Below, one piece after another: positions 6,950 through 19,776 of a stretch of 64,000 nucleotides of DNA. A program made the position numbers and the translations under genes. Where the stretch lies: assembly GCA_000507305.1 (NCBI GenBank), contig DF241503.1, positions 1 to 64,000 on the forward strand. Reading direction: 5' to 3'. The notes under the pieces were generated by a model. The model did no database searches. It was not told the origin of the DNA and saw only the letters and a program-made list of their open reading frames with translations. The DNA is from Breviolum minutum Mf 1.05b.01 (Eukaryota; Sar; Dinophyceae; Suessiales; Symbiodiniaceae). How positions within the stretch are numbered: position 1 is the stretch's first letter; every line of letters begins with the position of its first letter.

Positions 6950-9467
6950 CCCAAAATGGCCCAAAACATGGGCAACCAAAACCATCCAACCCAAGTCCTC
7001 GCAGCGTTTGACGAAGCTGGCCGTCAGGTAACCCGGCACTGTGAGGATGGCGAAAATCATGAGAAGGTATAATTCGCTCAAGTCCTGCGGGATTTTGGCA
7101 TTGCAATCTGAACATCTGAGTCAATTGCGACGGGGCCTTGGAGCTGGCGCCCAGGCTGAAGGCGATAGTGGAGGCTAAGGTACCAAAAACAAAGACGTTT
7201 GCAAAGGCACCAGCACTCGCCTTCGTCCAAATGGTCAAATGTCAAAAGTCCAGCAGCATTTCAAGAAGATGCTTGATCCCACCTCACCAGGGAAGAAGTC
7301 GGCAAAGATAGCTTTGTTGGTGCTTTCATACACCGCTCGCCCAATACCCATCAGGACGTAGAAAACCTGGATGCTGGTTTAGGGGACATGGACGCGACTG
7401 CAGGGTTCCCTCTTTACATGAAAAGCAGCAAAATGATGCAAAACATTCATATTCAAGCAAGAGGCCAAAACACCCCATCCCCATGTGGCTGGATGGCCCA
7501 CGTACCTCAAACGGACTCATCTCACTTCGTCTTGAATTCTCAAGTTGAGCATACGTCGATGATGTGTCAGTCATCTGGAATCCCTTGCATACTCCAAAGT
7601 GGGTTCTATTGCCATGAGCCTTGTGATTGAAATTTCCCAATTTGCGAATGCAGTTGAGGTCATTCACGTTTCACTCTTTGATCCCAGGTACTTGCTAAGC
7701 ACTGCCAACAACAAAAATGCGGCAGCGCCAAGAGCAACAACAGGGCCTTTTCCCAGCTTCCTTGGATGCAACGGAGCAGTCAAGACATTTACAGTGTAAA
7801 AGATAGTGTTTAGATGGCAAAAATATGAAAATATAATGTTCTGAAATATTGTAATGATTGCGATGTTGCGATGGTCTAAAAAATGTATGAACATGTCCTT
7901 TTTTGCAGCTCAGGATCCTTGCTACGATGCCCAATCCGGCTGACAAAGCACTGGCCAGGGCTGACAGCATGGCTCCTCAATGGTTCCAACCAGCATTTCA
8001 AACACACTTGTTCATCAATTCCGAAGGTTGCCATCATTTCATATCATTTCTGCCGCCTGCAAAGCCAATGAACTGAGCACCCAGGGCTGGCTTCACGATT
8101 TGACTGCACAAATCGAAGTGGGCAAAGATTTGGAGAGGTGGTTGAACTACTCAAGATGACCAACACGCAAGTATCATGCTGTAACACAGTCGATGCTTAG
8201 TAGGACTGGACCTGTCCACAATGACCGAAACTGCCTGCCAACGTAGCCAGCCAGCCATGCAGCAGCAAAGCCAAAGGTCAAATTTGTGCACTGCAGCACC
8301 TAAGATTCACAATGATGTAAAGAAGTCCACTAGGGCAAAATCAGCTGATCAAAAGCAACAAGTACTTTTGACGTCTTTTGACAGTGTACCATCACTCTTG
8401 AGCTGAATTCAACTTCCAAGAAACCCAAAGCTTTGGATCTTTCCAAAGACGGATAGCACTTGTTGCCTCTGAGGCTTGTCATTGAAGCATTTTTCAATGC
8501 AGCATGCAAGGACCCTGTGTGAGGAGTGCTGATTGAAAATGACGACAGCTTGTCGCCAAGATGCCTTAGCACAAAGGGAGCCACTTGGAGTCACAGAGTT
8601 CGTTTCAGTTGCAAGAACCTCAGTGACCCACATTGACACAGAACAGAATGCTGGATAAACAAATCAAGGAAAAAGGAGAGAAAACAACAGCGCAATAGCA
8701 ATTCTGATGCTCCAAGCATCAGACACGACAACAAGAACCATGGATAATCATAGCACATGCCTTTTTGTGTGATTTTTGTGGTTCAATTCTGAGACTTGAG
8801 GTTGCTTCATTGCAACAAAATCTGTGGTTGGCAAGTTACTTGGAAGGCCAATGCAGAGACCAAGGCCAAGCCTGAGAAGATGTAGAAGACTGCCTTGATG
8901 AGGGCGGCAGGATGGGATGGTGATATAGTGGCATATCTGGTGAAAGACTGGTGCTTCCAGGGTGCTGCAAAGTCCAATCCAGCATATTTTGTCAATAGAG
9001 TTGCGGAAGCCCTGACAGCTGCCCTTGGTTCAACTTGGAAGACTGAGAATTGCGAAGGATCTAAGAAAGTCATCAGAGCTGTAGGATCAAACAAACAAGA
9101 GCAAACCATAGCAACTCCCACTTATAAAGCGACTTCAGTGCCAAAGTTCTCCATTGCCAAGAAGATCAGGGCAAAGTTTCCAGCCAGTTCAGCTGTCACA
9201 TCGGGTGTCTGGCAAAGTGTTTTGAAGTTTGTTGAGCTTGTTGGAAGATACTGCGCTGAACCAGTTAACTTAGTATCATCACACAAACCTGTGAACAGTC
9301 GAAGTGGAACCGCTCTGTTGGGGTAGATGCTTGGTGTGGGAAAGAACTTTGCAGGGATGGAAACATGCCAACTAACGCCTCACGATCCTCTGCCAAAGCC
9401 ACCCGCTCGCAAATCGAAGAGAAAAAGGCACCCTGGCAGGTCCAAAGAAGACCAGCGCCAGTACCCC
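6950..9467 (-). CDS. UNC93-like major facilitator superfamily protein, multi-exon
   Basis: Exons read on the minus strand: 9384-9467 (GTGAGLLWTCQGAFF, the UNC93-type loop), 9134-9192 (ELAGNFALIFLAM), 8840-8893 (AVFYIFSGLALVSALAFQ), 7692-7760 (GPVVALGAAAFLLLAVL), 7506-7583, 7283-7366 (GIGRAVYESTNKAIFADFF), 7220 to about 7150 (GAFANVFVFGTLAST) and 7084 to about 6950 (LMIFAILTVPGYLTASFV). The order matches UNC93-like transporters, which have about twelve membrane helices. Phases agree from 9384 to 9134 and from 7583 to 7220; between 8840 and 7760 some exons are missing. The substrate is unknown. First and last exons are not fixed. Confidence 0.7.
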
Positions 9468-10025
9468 CTGCCACATGAGGCGTGGGCAGCGACTATTGTT
9501 TTTGCCCTGGGTGTTTAAATTTCCCATCCAGGTGCTTTGATGTCATGTTGATGACGTCCGTCAACGAAATCTAAGTGCAAAACCTGTTGTCAATATCATT
9601 TCCGATCATTTGATCATACCATTTATGATTTGCAGTACAGGAAAAAGCCAATGAGTAGGCTTAGACTTGCAATGAAATGGCAATACCCAGCAACTCACTA
9701 TGGAAGATTCTGAGAAAAGCAGCATCTTTCCATGATAGAAGTTGCCCAAAAGGGTCATGCTACTCCAACCGTGCCTATGAAAGCTCCTGCAAGGTTGATC
9801 CAGTATGCCTTGCCATGCACGCCACAGGAGGCAGGGTCCTTCTCCTCAGAGCCCAGACAAAACGTCACATTTAAGGCACCATAAGGCACCAGTTACCACA
9901 CAGATGCCATTCAACGAAACCTGCCAGCCCTACACATCTGCCATCAATCACCTCAGGCACCTGCACATATCAATGCAGCTGTCGCGAAAAAGCCCACATA
10001 GACGCAATACCTTAGTCATCAAGTC

Positions 10026-10026
10026 C

Positions 10027-10100
<74 letters not shown>

Positions 10101-10107
10101 GTCATCG

Positions 10108-10186
<79 letters not shown>
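10026..10186. repeat. (ATC)n trinucleotide microsatellite
   Basis: About 160 bases of TCA/ATC repeat with two GTC interruptions near 10100-10107. It produces a poly-Ser frame on the plus strand. I treat it as an intergenic or intronic microsatellite. Confidence 0.95.
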
Positions 10187-10554
10187 GTCATATTCAACGA
10201 CATTCGGAGGTGGCTTTCACTCCTGAAATCTCCAAAAAGCCAAGTCACAAGCCCATGGAGAGTGACAAGCCACGCTTGGAGCCCAAGATTCCATAGATCA
10301 AAGTGGAGAAAAAAAGGCTGCAAACCAAGGTGGCTCCGTAAAGCCTTTGGACAACTGGGTTCGCAACGTGGTGCTTGAGGTTGGTGTTTTTGGTGGGGTT
10401 TTTTTTCCGTTGTCAGTTGTGTTGTTTTTGCAGAAATGTTGATTTTGTTTAGTTCATGAATCTTTTGTTATGTACATGAAGCCTTTCGCTTTATCCAAAT
10501 TAGTCCTCAACAACTTTGTTTTCACATCATCCACTTCAGGACCTTTTCGTGGAC

Positions 10555-10690
10555 CTCAAATCTTTTGCGTTGAGCAACATTGCATTGCCAGCTTCTCCAG
10601 TACTCTTGTCCAAGACCGAGGAGGCATACCTTGGAGAACAACAACCGGATGATAGAGAGTTCCATCTGTCGAAAGAAGCAGTCAAGTCTT
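10555..10690 (-). CDS. Candidate exon, unknown protein
   Basis: Between an AGCACAGAAG acceptor and a GAG|GTCCAC donor the minus strand reads DLTASFDRWNSLSSGCC and then LDKSTGEAGNAMLLNAKDL, a soluble Ser-rich stretch. Another frame is also open, so the frame choice is not certain. It lies just upstream of the UNC93-like gene and may belong to it. Confidence 0.35.
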
Positions 10691-12557
10691 CTTCTGTGCT
10701 GGATGCTCTGTGGAAAAGTCTGAAAACAGCCACGAGATACAGAATTGGCGTGGTCACAGTGGCATGGTTGATAGCTAATGTCCAGCACATCACCTCAGCT
10801 GGGGACGCCACCCGGCATGAAACACCAAAATATGTCCAAACATGTCCAACACCATCGTGAGGCACTGCTGAATGCGTGGGCTTTTCACTGCAAGTCCCAA
10901 GCATATACTCCCTGCCAAGGCGCGGCGAAATCGCGGCGACATTTCTTGGACTCCTGTAGGGACAAACAATTCGAGTCTGTGTTTACATCACCAATTTTTT
11001 TGGATCATACCTTTTCCTGTCTTTATGTGTGGCCAGCCCTAGAACTCCTGTCGGCTGGAGGTCAGCGCTTCCCTCATGGTTCCTGGCAAATTCGGAGTCA
11101 GGTCCAAGATCTCCCTATGCCACTAAACGCGCACCTTCAGTGCTGGATGATGAAGGAGAAGCGCCGCCTTCTACTGCTGCCATTGCTGTCGGGCTTTTCA
11201 GAGACAATTTTTTCAAGCTGGAGCCCGAGCAGACCAAAGGTCACTTTCAAAGTCAGATGACAAATCGACTTCTACTGAAGAAGTCGAAGCAAATAGATCG
11301 CGGTGTTGCTATCTATGTTGTACATGTACGTATTAATTATTTACTTTAGCTGTCAACTACTCTGTATTATGAATTTTTGGTGAGTGATACAAGTATTATG
11401 TACACTTTGAGGGGGGAATATCAGTGTGTGTGTGTGTGTCAACAATTTCCTTGGCCCCCATGCCACCCCGTATCTCCCTGCGCTGCTTTAAATCAGCCTC
11501 GAGGTGGGGAAATCTCTTCAACAAAACAACTCGATTCGCAGAAAAGTCTCAGGGTCCGTGTGTTGCAGCTGATCTTGTTGGCACCTCGCTGGTGTCAGCC
11601 GTGATACCCACATATTCCACCTGCGAAAGTGTGACATCTCAAAGGAACAATGCTAACCACGGGATTGCCAATCAACGTTTCAAAAACAAAATGCAATATC
11701 AGGAATCAAAGTGCAATGCAGTATGCAGATAAAACGAGCCTCTCTTCGGAAAAGGGAGCAAAATCGAAACACTAGCTGCCTGAGAGGAAGACTGCACACA
11801 CAAGTCATTGCGGAAAGTTCATGTTGCAAAAGGATCCCTTTTGAGATGCAAAAATTCTGTGGGATGGCATTTCAGAGATTCAAAGATCCAGAAGGTCAAC
11901 AAAAGTGACTGAGCTGCAAACCTTATGAGCCTTGGCTATCAATACATTACATCCAAGGCAAGCGGCTTGGTTTGTCTTGACGGTCGGCCGTTTCAAAGCC
12001 AAGTTGCACCCCAGGTGGGCCCAGCAAAAACATATCCTCACAGCGCAATGTTAAGGCGGAGTTCTGTGAATCCGGATATCAGCCGGATTCAAAGGAACAA
12101 TGACTGTGGAAAAACTGATATGCTTCGATGAAGCCTACAGCAAAAACACATTCTGCCCAAGAAGAACATTCCATCCAACACTATCATAATATGATTGGAT
12201 AGTCAACATAACATCATCTCATTGAATACACAAGTCCAACAAATCCACAAAGTCCTGGTGCAAATTTACTTTTTGCATCATCCAGCGGATAGTCTCCAGC
12301 TCGGATGAAGAAAAACCTTCTTCCATCATTGGCACCAGAGCTGATTTGCTCTCAGAAGCTGGTAAAAAAACACCATCCAGCTCGTAGGAATTGTGGGGCC
12401 TCGAAGTGCTCCAAACATCACATGTGGTTGTTGCATATTTTTCCCTATATTATACATCAACATATACATTATATTACATTATTACATATTAGGCTTTTTC
12501 GAAATGCTGGCACTTAACCGGGTATCAAAACACAAATTTGCACTCTGCAATTCGAAC

Positions 12558-12673
12558 CTGGCAATCGATGTTGAGCTATCTTCCAAGAGGGGCTCGTTGG
12601 GCTCATCATCACTGAGCTGCTCCACCGCCACATAGTTGGCAATATCATCCGGGACACTATCCCAATCAAACAT
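12558..12673 (-). CDS. Acidic first exon, possibly the start of the UNC93-like gene
   Basis: An ATG at 12673 opens MFDWDSVPDDIANYVAVEQ, followed by LSDDEPNEPLLEDSS, then a GT donor (GCCAG|GTTCGA) after 38 codons. The stretch is acidic and free of stops. It has the look of a cytosolic N-terminus. The next supported gene on this strand is the membrane transporter at 6.95-9.47 kb, but the link cannot be shown. Confidence 0.45.
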
Positions 12674-14264
12674 CACGCCGCCAAAAAAAAAATGGGCAAA
12701 AGCAAATAGTCAACACGACTATTGAACCACCTGACGAAGGGTGGTGATTTTGAGGGAGAAACTTATTTCGGACCATTGATTCTGGTATTGTTATATCGCT
12801 ACCAGTCCCATTAAACATCTGTGTTGGTGATACTGCCATGACTGTGGCTATGTCTTTGGCCTTTGGATCTTCATACAGCTTCGGAAAGCTAAGGCCTCTG
12901 GGTCTTCACATGTCAAGTCAAAACCTACACCTACTACAAGTCGACGACACGTCGTTCTTTTGCGTTTCAAACGTCAAGATTCCTCTGGTTGCTCAGCTTA
13001 AGCAACCTGAGGTTCACATTGGCATTCATTTACTGTAAAACTCTATCAGGTGGTGATTTTCTTCCTTGCCATCCAACCAAAAACTCCAACAAAGGTAATA
13101 GACGTTCACATCCAACGAATGAAAATCACAACTCTTCAAACAAACCCTGATGGCTGCATACCCTCAGGAACGTCGGCTATGGAGCCGTCGAAAACGTGAT
13201 TCCAGTTGCTCAGCCCTGGCCAGATGGAAAGACTCAAAGTGGTCCAAACTAACAAAGGGATCCTTTCTGCTGGCTGATTGGTAGATGTCTGTTTTTTTGT
13301 AGTTCTTTGAATGTTGATCTTGAGTACATGGCCTTCGGATAAGAAAAAAGTGCAATGCTGAGGCGGCTCATGTTCCCTACATTGGAGGGGGGGGGGGGTA
13401 GGGCAGGGTCGTTCAAACGTGGGGTCCCAGAAACGAAGTACCATGTTGTAGGAAAGCAGGATTGGACCTAGGGTTGTACCCATATGTTGTATTGGTATAG
13501 CTTGCTCTTCAGAGGCTAAGAGAAGTTTCAAATGCAAACCAAACATGTCAAAATTGTCAAACTAAGACCCAAGCCTTCAGTGACTGTATGGCAAGATGGA
13601 GATGTCCAGTAATTAATATACACCTGTGTGATTCCTCCAAACCGGCAGGCCTAGAGTCCCAACGTGCCAGCTCTTTGTCAAAGACCTGAGACCGGGAGAC
13701 CTTGCCAGAGATATGGTCATGGCCGTTTTGAACGGAGAGGCAACTGTTCATGCGTAAGGTCGTGATTGGCATTCACCCTGGCCTGCAAAGGTTGAAGTGG
13801 CTGCATGCGCCTGCGCTGGGCTGGCAATCGACGCAACGCCTGCAACTCAAAAGTGCAATTCTTGCATCAACTTTTGTATCAACAAAGTCCTGACATGACT
13901 TTTTCATTGTCATTAAGTCAAGTCTGTCCAACATAAGCTGAAGGTCAACGGTGCTTCATGTTTCTGCTGTTCAAGTGAAATATTCCACATTCCACCATAT
14001 CATAGAGGTGCCTCCATCTCGGACATGGCCAAATAGTGTGGAAGTGTACTGAGCTCTGATTTTCTTTGCAAAGTCCCAGCGGTCGAAAGCGCGCCCTGAG
14101 CTGCGGTGTGTTTTTCTGTACACTTCTCAAGTGGGTTGATACAGTTGCTGACACCATGGAAGCGATTCGCAAGTACTTTTTTCACATCCCGAGGAAGGCT
14201 GATGCAAATCTCTGACGCTGTACACGGTTGCCCTGCGCAAACAGCATGAGCAATTTATGCTGCA

Positions 14265-14426
14265 TCCGCGCATCGGACCGAACACTAAGTCACCAAGTGC
14301 ATTCAGAACGTCTGGCCAGGCAATGCTGTCGAAATCTACGCGTTGCTTGCTGGCAGCATCCAAAAACGCATGGCACCAAAAGCAGAGGCGCGTGGTCTCA
14401 TCATCGCGATATCCCGGCCACGAAGA
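14265..14426 (-). CDS. Candidate exon, unknown protein
   Basis: After a CAACATAG acceptor the minus strand reads YRDDETTRLCFWCHAFLDAA and then RVDFDSIAWPDVLNALGDLV. The Cys-x2-Cys/His pattern and balanced composition argue for coding. The 3' boundary near 14265 is a guess at a GC donor. No family recognised. Confidence 0.45.
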
Positions 14427-14700
14427 CTATGTTGATCCGGGATCGGTTGCCCCGGCCATTCAGAAGATTGAAACCCAAGTGAATGCCCACCGTGCTCACT
14501 ACCTCGCCATCCGCTAGCAACGCTTACTCTGTCATCACCTTCTTCATCCCTGAAGGATGGCCAGCCATGAACCGTTGATTGCTCAGGGCCAGTTGTCCCC
14601 ACTGGTGCCTCTTGTGCTCACTGCTTGGAACATACAACTTGTGACAAGCAGAAAAGCAACAAGGCAAGGTAGGGGCAATTTTTTGAGATCCATGGCACAC

Positions 14701-14841
14701 CTAAGATATCCTCAACGGGGTCAACTCGATTCATGGCAGAAATCCGAAACAACCCTTCTGTACTCTCAAGATCGAAACTCCTAATGAGACTCCTCTTTTT
14801 TTCAGCCAAGAATTCTTTGGGCTCGACAAGGGAGTTCTTTG
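14701..14841 (-). CDS. Candidate exon, unknown protein
   Basis: Bounded by a GGGCAG acceptor and a TTAG|GTGTGC donor. It reads NSLVEPKEFLAEKKRSLIRS, then FDLESTEGLFRISAMNRVD and PVEDIL. Charged, helical and stop-free in this frame only. It probably precedes the exon at 14265-14426 in the same gene. Confidence 0.5.
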
Positions 14842-14849
14842 CTGCCCAA

Positions 14850-17800
14850 GTCCATATTTACACCTATGAAACACATCGTACAAAAGTACTTCCAAGCAAT
14901 TTGGTGAAAACTACTAAACAACCATGATCCATCTTGGACCAGCCTTAACGGCATTTATATGGTATTCCAGCACAGCTATTTCCGGGTCGGCTTTTCAAAC
15001 GGAAGTTGCCGGAAAGCGCTCTGTATGGCTTCTGTGACCTTACCATTCCCACATGGCCAAACGAACTTAAACACACCAGCATGTCACTAAGATTCCAGCT
15101 TCCCAAATGACGAATCACTCATTCTTGGATTGGTGGCTAACATCATGCCTCCGGTGTAAAAACTTACCATGGAAGAAATGATCTCCTGCTTCATCCCAAA
15201 TTGCATTCACCTTTATCAGACTTTATCAGATTTGATTCACGATTTTTTGGAACAAAGGAAACTCTATATATTATATACCATCACATTTTACTTGCCTGTC
15301 AAGAGGAATTTCCACAGTGGGATTTTTTTTCAGGGTTCAAGTCTCGTCTCTTTGGTCACTTTTTGTCGCGTTTGCCTGTGCTGCAGACTTCCGAGCGGAG
15401 GCTACTTTGAGCTTGTGGCTGTGCACCCAGTGGTTGAGTTGATTCCTTCAACACGTGGAATCGGCCAATCTTTAAAAGTCATCACCATCAGACTCCGAGG
15501 CCTCTGACTGCAGCGGCCGAAGTTGAAACCTGAGATCTCACGGTTTAGCAATCTAATCATCTAAAGATGTAAAACACCTTGCCGAAAAACAGTCAAAGAA
15601 AATGGCAAGTCGTTACTAAACTCACAGGATTGCTTCAAAGGGACATCATACCAGCGGTGCTGCAGAGTATTCTATCTCGCTCCTCAGGCTTGCAACATGC
15701 TGTTTTGCAGAAAAGTATTCAAAGTATTGAATCCACCAAGACATACATACAGTGACAGAGCTCTTTCACACACAAACAGCTTGATGTCATATTTGATGTC
15801 TTGAAATCTTCATGCAAGGCTCTTGTCCCAGCTGTTTCTTCCGAATCAAATGCATACCAGACCTGAATCTTTGAATCAGATTGAGACGAGCACGTGCCTT
15901 GACAAACTCGGCTGAGGATTTGACAAACTTACCAAAGTTGTCGCCTTTCTCAGCCCCGCTTTGCGCACTTCGTCGGTGTTGGGAGACACTGACTCAGCTT
16001 GAGTTTCTGGTCTCACCTAGCATCAACATGCATCAACCATAGTGAATCAACTAATCAAAGTCAGTGGTGAAATCCGAATCCTTCTAGTTCTACAATGATT
16101 GGAATCATGAAAACAATCTGAAATGCTATCCTGTTGTATGAGTCATATGTATTTCATATGTCACATATGTCAATCTCAATCCAATTCTTCCAGTTTTCAC
16201 AGCACACCTCTTTTGCTTCCCCGCGCTTTACCCGTGCCGCTTCAGCAGGATGAGGTGCCTCCATGACCTGGCAGAAAAACATCTATTGGTTTAAGTTGTG
16301 CATCTGCCGCAACGGAGCCCTTTCTCACCATGTCCGCTGTTGTTCCCTGGCTGCCTGTTGAATCGGTGATGGCTGTGTCAGAGAAGATGAAGACAGATTG
16401 GACCGCGCGGCCATGGCCTGATTCAATACATCTTCGATGCCACAAGACGCCACAACCACAAGTCAATGTCATGCCACCGTGCAAACAGCTTGGAAATTCA
16501 ACACTAGGAATGGAGACGTGTCATGTTGTTCTCACTGCTTAGTTCGCAAAGTTTGACGCCACATACACCTCAACACACCATCATCAGTCCTTGCCTTCGG
16601 CACTTCTATGTGCACTTGGGGTCTTATGCCTGGTGAAGGAGGCTTTGGAAACGCCTGAGTGAAAATCTGCTGGGGTAGTGGAAAGGCGCTTGGTGCTTTA
16701 GCTCATATTTTTTCCGTGTTTTGGCTTGGCAAACATCCAATTCTGTCAAGAAGCTTTGGGGAAATCCCCACTCGGAGTCACCAGCCTTCAAAGGGATGGA
16801 TATGCTGCATGTCTGACATCTGTCCAGCCAATCTCCACAACGCCTTGGTGAGTCTCCATGACTTAGCTGTCTTGGTGGCGATGGAAGGTGCGTCACCTGC
16901 AAACAAAAAATGCGAGCCCCGTGGGTTCTGCTTCTACAGCGAAGGATTTGCCTCCCTTTGCCGCGACTGGTTGCTGGCCACAAGGACCTCCATTTGGTGT
17001 TCATAGCTGTGCTGCGACAAACGAAACTGTGACAAGGGGTTGCGCCTCTCTCTGAGGCACTGGAATAGGCTCCTGTCAAGGTTTGACCACCAACATGGAA
17101 CAGAACAAATCTTTGAAAGCCTTATATCAGGAGCACAAATCCTCCGGATGTATATATACAATGCCTAATGTTGCCAATTCAAATTTGAGGAAAATTCCAC
17201 TCCATACCGCCATACCCTTACAGACCGTGGGATAAATTTGGTGAAACCTCGACCCACATAAATGAAATCCGCCCGCACAGGTAGGTGTCTTTCACGAGAT
17301 TTCGGGAGGCACTAAGACTGTCAGCTTTTGCTGGGGGGGACATGATCCCGGTGCGGGCCGCCCCTGCGGAAGTTCAATCATCTATATACCCGTTGCTCAA
17401 CTTGCAACAAGAAGTCCAAAGAGGATGGCGAGAACGTTAGAAATCATTGTCATTTTACTAGTACTTAGAAGCTACAGAAGTGCTGCGAATGTAAAACGTA
17501 AGTTGGATAACTACGTAATGACTATGTGGACAATGTGGACCATTCTTTTCCGATATTCAAAAAAACAGTTTGCCACAACTCGAAAAATTGCCTCAGTCAT
17601 TTGATAATGAGCAAGACTCGTGAAGTCAACGAGCATTTGCATAAGAAAGAAGGATAGAGATACAGTTACCGCAACTCTTTGGGCTTCAAAGTTTATTCCA
17701 AATGTAGTTTGAGTTTCTTATCATAATCCCTTGCTAAAGTTGTAAAAAAGATTGATAAAAATGACGATGATGATAAAGTGGGTAAATGATAGAACGAAAG

Positions 17801-18190
17801 ATTTCAACTTTTACAACAGTCAATCCGTATGTCAAAAATGATTTACCAAGAGCAAAAGGATGCAACGGGCGTTTATGTAGTGTTGATTATTCTTTGACAC
17901 GGCATCTCCACAGATCTCTACAGAACTCGCGACCTGCTTTGGCACTGGCACATCGCGTGGATGATTGGTAGGTCTCACCTAGAAAACTCGCGGCATTTCC
18001 CCGGAAGAAATCTCCGAGCGAAACAACAAAACTCCATGACCTGTGGGAAGGCCTGCCGAGGTAAGGCACACGCACCTGCAACAAATTCTGGAATGTATCT
18101 GTTGCAAATTGATGAATCAAAATTAGGGACCTTCAAATTCAATCTAATTCATTGACTTTTCATTACTTTTTCATATTTTTTCTATTTGAA
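14850..18190. other. No firmly supported gene
   Basis: Several minus-strand stretches look exonic, for example after the TTTGTTTGCAG acceptor at about 16899 (IATKTAKSWRLTKALWRLA) and after TTGTTGCAG at about 18080, but two or more frames are open in each and no family is recognised. The rest appears intronic or intergenic. Confidence 0.4.
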
Positions 18191-18195
18191 TTCAC

Positions 18196-18823
18196 CATTT
18201 CCAGGATTTGAATGAAGCCTCGAAGCACTGTAGTAGAGGCCACTCGACATAGAGGACAAGGCATCCGTCGTATCAACATCTGGCTGGAGCAGCGCGAGCA
18301 GAACATGTGATGGCAGGAGAGCCACATGTCCCATTCGTCTGACTCCTCTTGGCAAATCCAACAAGTATTCCTCAGGGTGTCGTAAGATTCAATGAGACTT
18401 AAGGACTGGAAGCAATGCCATAGCTTAGCAACAGCAATACCAGGTGACATGGACCACGTCATAAGCTTTTGCAAAAAGATGACAGCAAGATGCCAAGAGG
18501 CTGTAAGTAGTCTTCAAATGACGATGGAACGCACCTCACACGGTGCAGTTGGCTGCCCAGGATCAATAGCTGTTTCAAGGCATGAAACACATGCAAAAAA
18601 TACTTATATAAAACTTCAGAATCGACATGAAATGAACTGAATGTGAAGTGATCAAGGCGTGAGTTGGATCCAATTTTCAAGGCAAGGTACTTGTCACGAA
18701 CTCTTTCCAGAGGCCGGTGGATCAGCACTGCACGTGCAAGACCAACATGTAGCACCTGGCCAAACCAAGGGATCGAGACTTCATTGACTTGGTCAACTGC
18801 CCCACCTGGTTGCCATCCAAATG
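18196..18823 (-). CDS. RING-finger protein, two exons
   Basis: Exon 18654-18823 reads VDQVNEVSIPWFGQVLHVGL and then ARAVLIHRPLERVRDKYLAL. Exon 18196-18405 carries a full C3HC4 RING finger: CWIC at its start, CHHMFCSRC in the middle and CPLC at its end (about 18247-18363). RING domains bind two zinc ions and recruit E2 enzymes, so an E3 ubiquitin ligase is likely. The two exons join in phase if the first uses a GA donor (CTT|GATCAC); the second ends at a GTGAAT donor. More exons are likely on both sides, including those at 19.35-19.78 kb. Confidence 0.75.
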
Positions 18824-19080
18824 CTCAAGCAGATGTGCTTGTGGATCAGATCTAGGCTGCACCTTGGTTCATCGCAAGTGACTCGACTTGAAGCTTGTGG
18901 ATACGCAGCCTGAGGCGCCTCAGGAGAAGGATCGCCTGCTAGGAAATCGAAAACACGGGACCTCCAGTCCTGCCAAGAATTGACACTCTCAAAATGTCAC
19001 CTGCCACAAATCCTTCAGGAAAATTCGAACAATAATCCGCCGGCCTTGCCGGCGTGTCTAGTGGAATGGGGCTTGATGAC

Positions 19081-19081
19081 N
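19081..19081. other. Ambiguous base (N)
   Basis: The only undetermined base in the window. It lies in a stretch with no supported exon. Confidence 0.95.
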
Positions 19082-19349
19082 AGGGTTTCGGCCTTCAGTC
19101 CTCATCACTGTGCAAATCAGCACTTCGCCGCCAGCGCATCCCTAGGAAGTCCACAAGCCTATTGCCTCCTGTGTACATCCGTTCGATCGGAGTGCGCTGG
19201 TGGGTCCCAAGGCAAAAATACCTCATGCGCAAAAATCGGTGAAACATGACCCATGTTGACGGATTTTGTCACATTGTTCAGCTGGATTTGATCAAATTGA
19301 TTCAGGCGAGACTCCCCAGTATGCCACCCCATGCATTTTCTGGGAGGAC

Positions 19350-19776
19350 CTGAGCAGGGAAGCTCCTGAAACTGTTGCTAAGCACTTCGATGCCTTCAGC
19401 AATTTCAACCCAATTCCAGTGCCGGACGGGAAATACGTAGACCATGGCCGCAATCGGAAGACAAAGCTGTCTGAATCTACAACAACTGCAACAGCACTCG
19501 GAATCGGAAGTGGGTGCCACAAATCCTTAGATGCGGGGATGAACAGGAAACTAAAACACTCCAAGCACCGGATATGCACTTAGCCCTGTGGTATCACTGG
19601 ACTGAATAATTGCCCCAACCTTTTTTTGCCATCGTACTGATTGTTGTAGCTGTTGTTGCTTAGGTGACAGCATCCTTCTTGCCAGTCGAACCCTTGCAGT
19701 CGGGGAGCCATTGAAAGTCCAGAATGGATCATGAGGAAAGGTCCCACCAAAGTAGAACATCTCTGCCTGATTATCA
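19350..19776 (-). CDS. Two candidate exons upstream of the RING gene
   Basis: Exon 19620-19776 (52 codons) reads FYFGGTFPHDPFWTFNGSP and a Gln-rich end, between a TTGACAG acceptor and a GTTGGG donor. Exon 19350-19470 (40 codons) reads PIAAMVYVFPVRHWNWVEIA and ends at a GTCCTC donor. Their phases do not join directly, so an exon between them is missing or one frame is wrong. They may be the 5' part of the RING-finger gene. Confidence 0.4.

Noticed and set aside
8895..9326. Plus-strand 143-codon frame
   Set aside because: It lies across minus-strand UNC93-like exons with splice signals and has no recognisable domain.
9805..10296. Plus-strand 163-codon frame rich in Ser
   Set aside because: It is the translation of the (ATC)n microsatellite with short random flanks.
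16624..17079. Minus-strand 151-codon frame
   Set aside because: It runs through a strong TTTGTTTGCAG acceptor at about 16910; a different frame after that acceptor is more protein-like.
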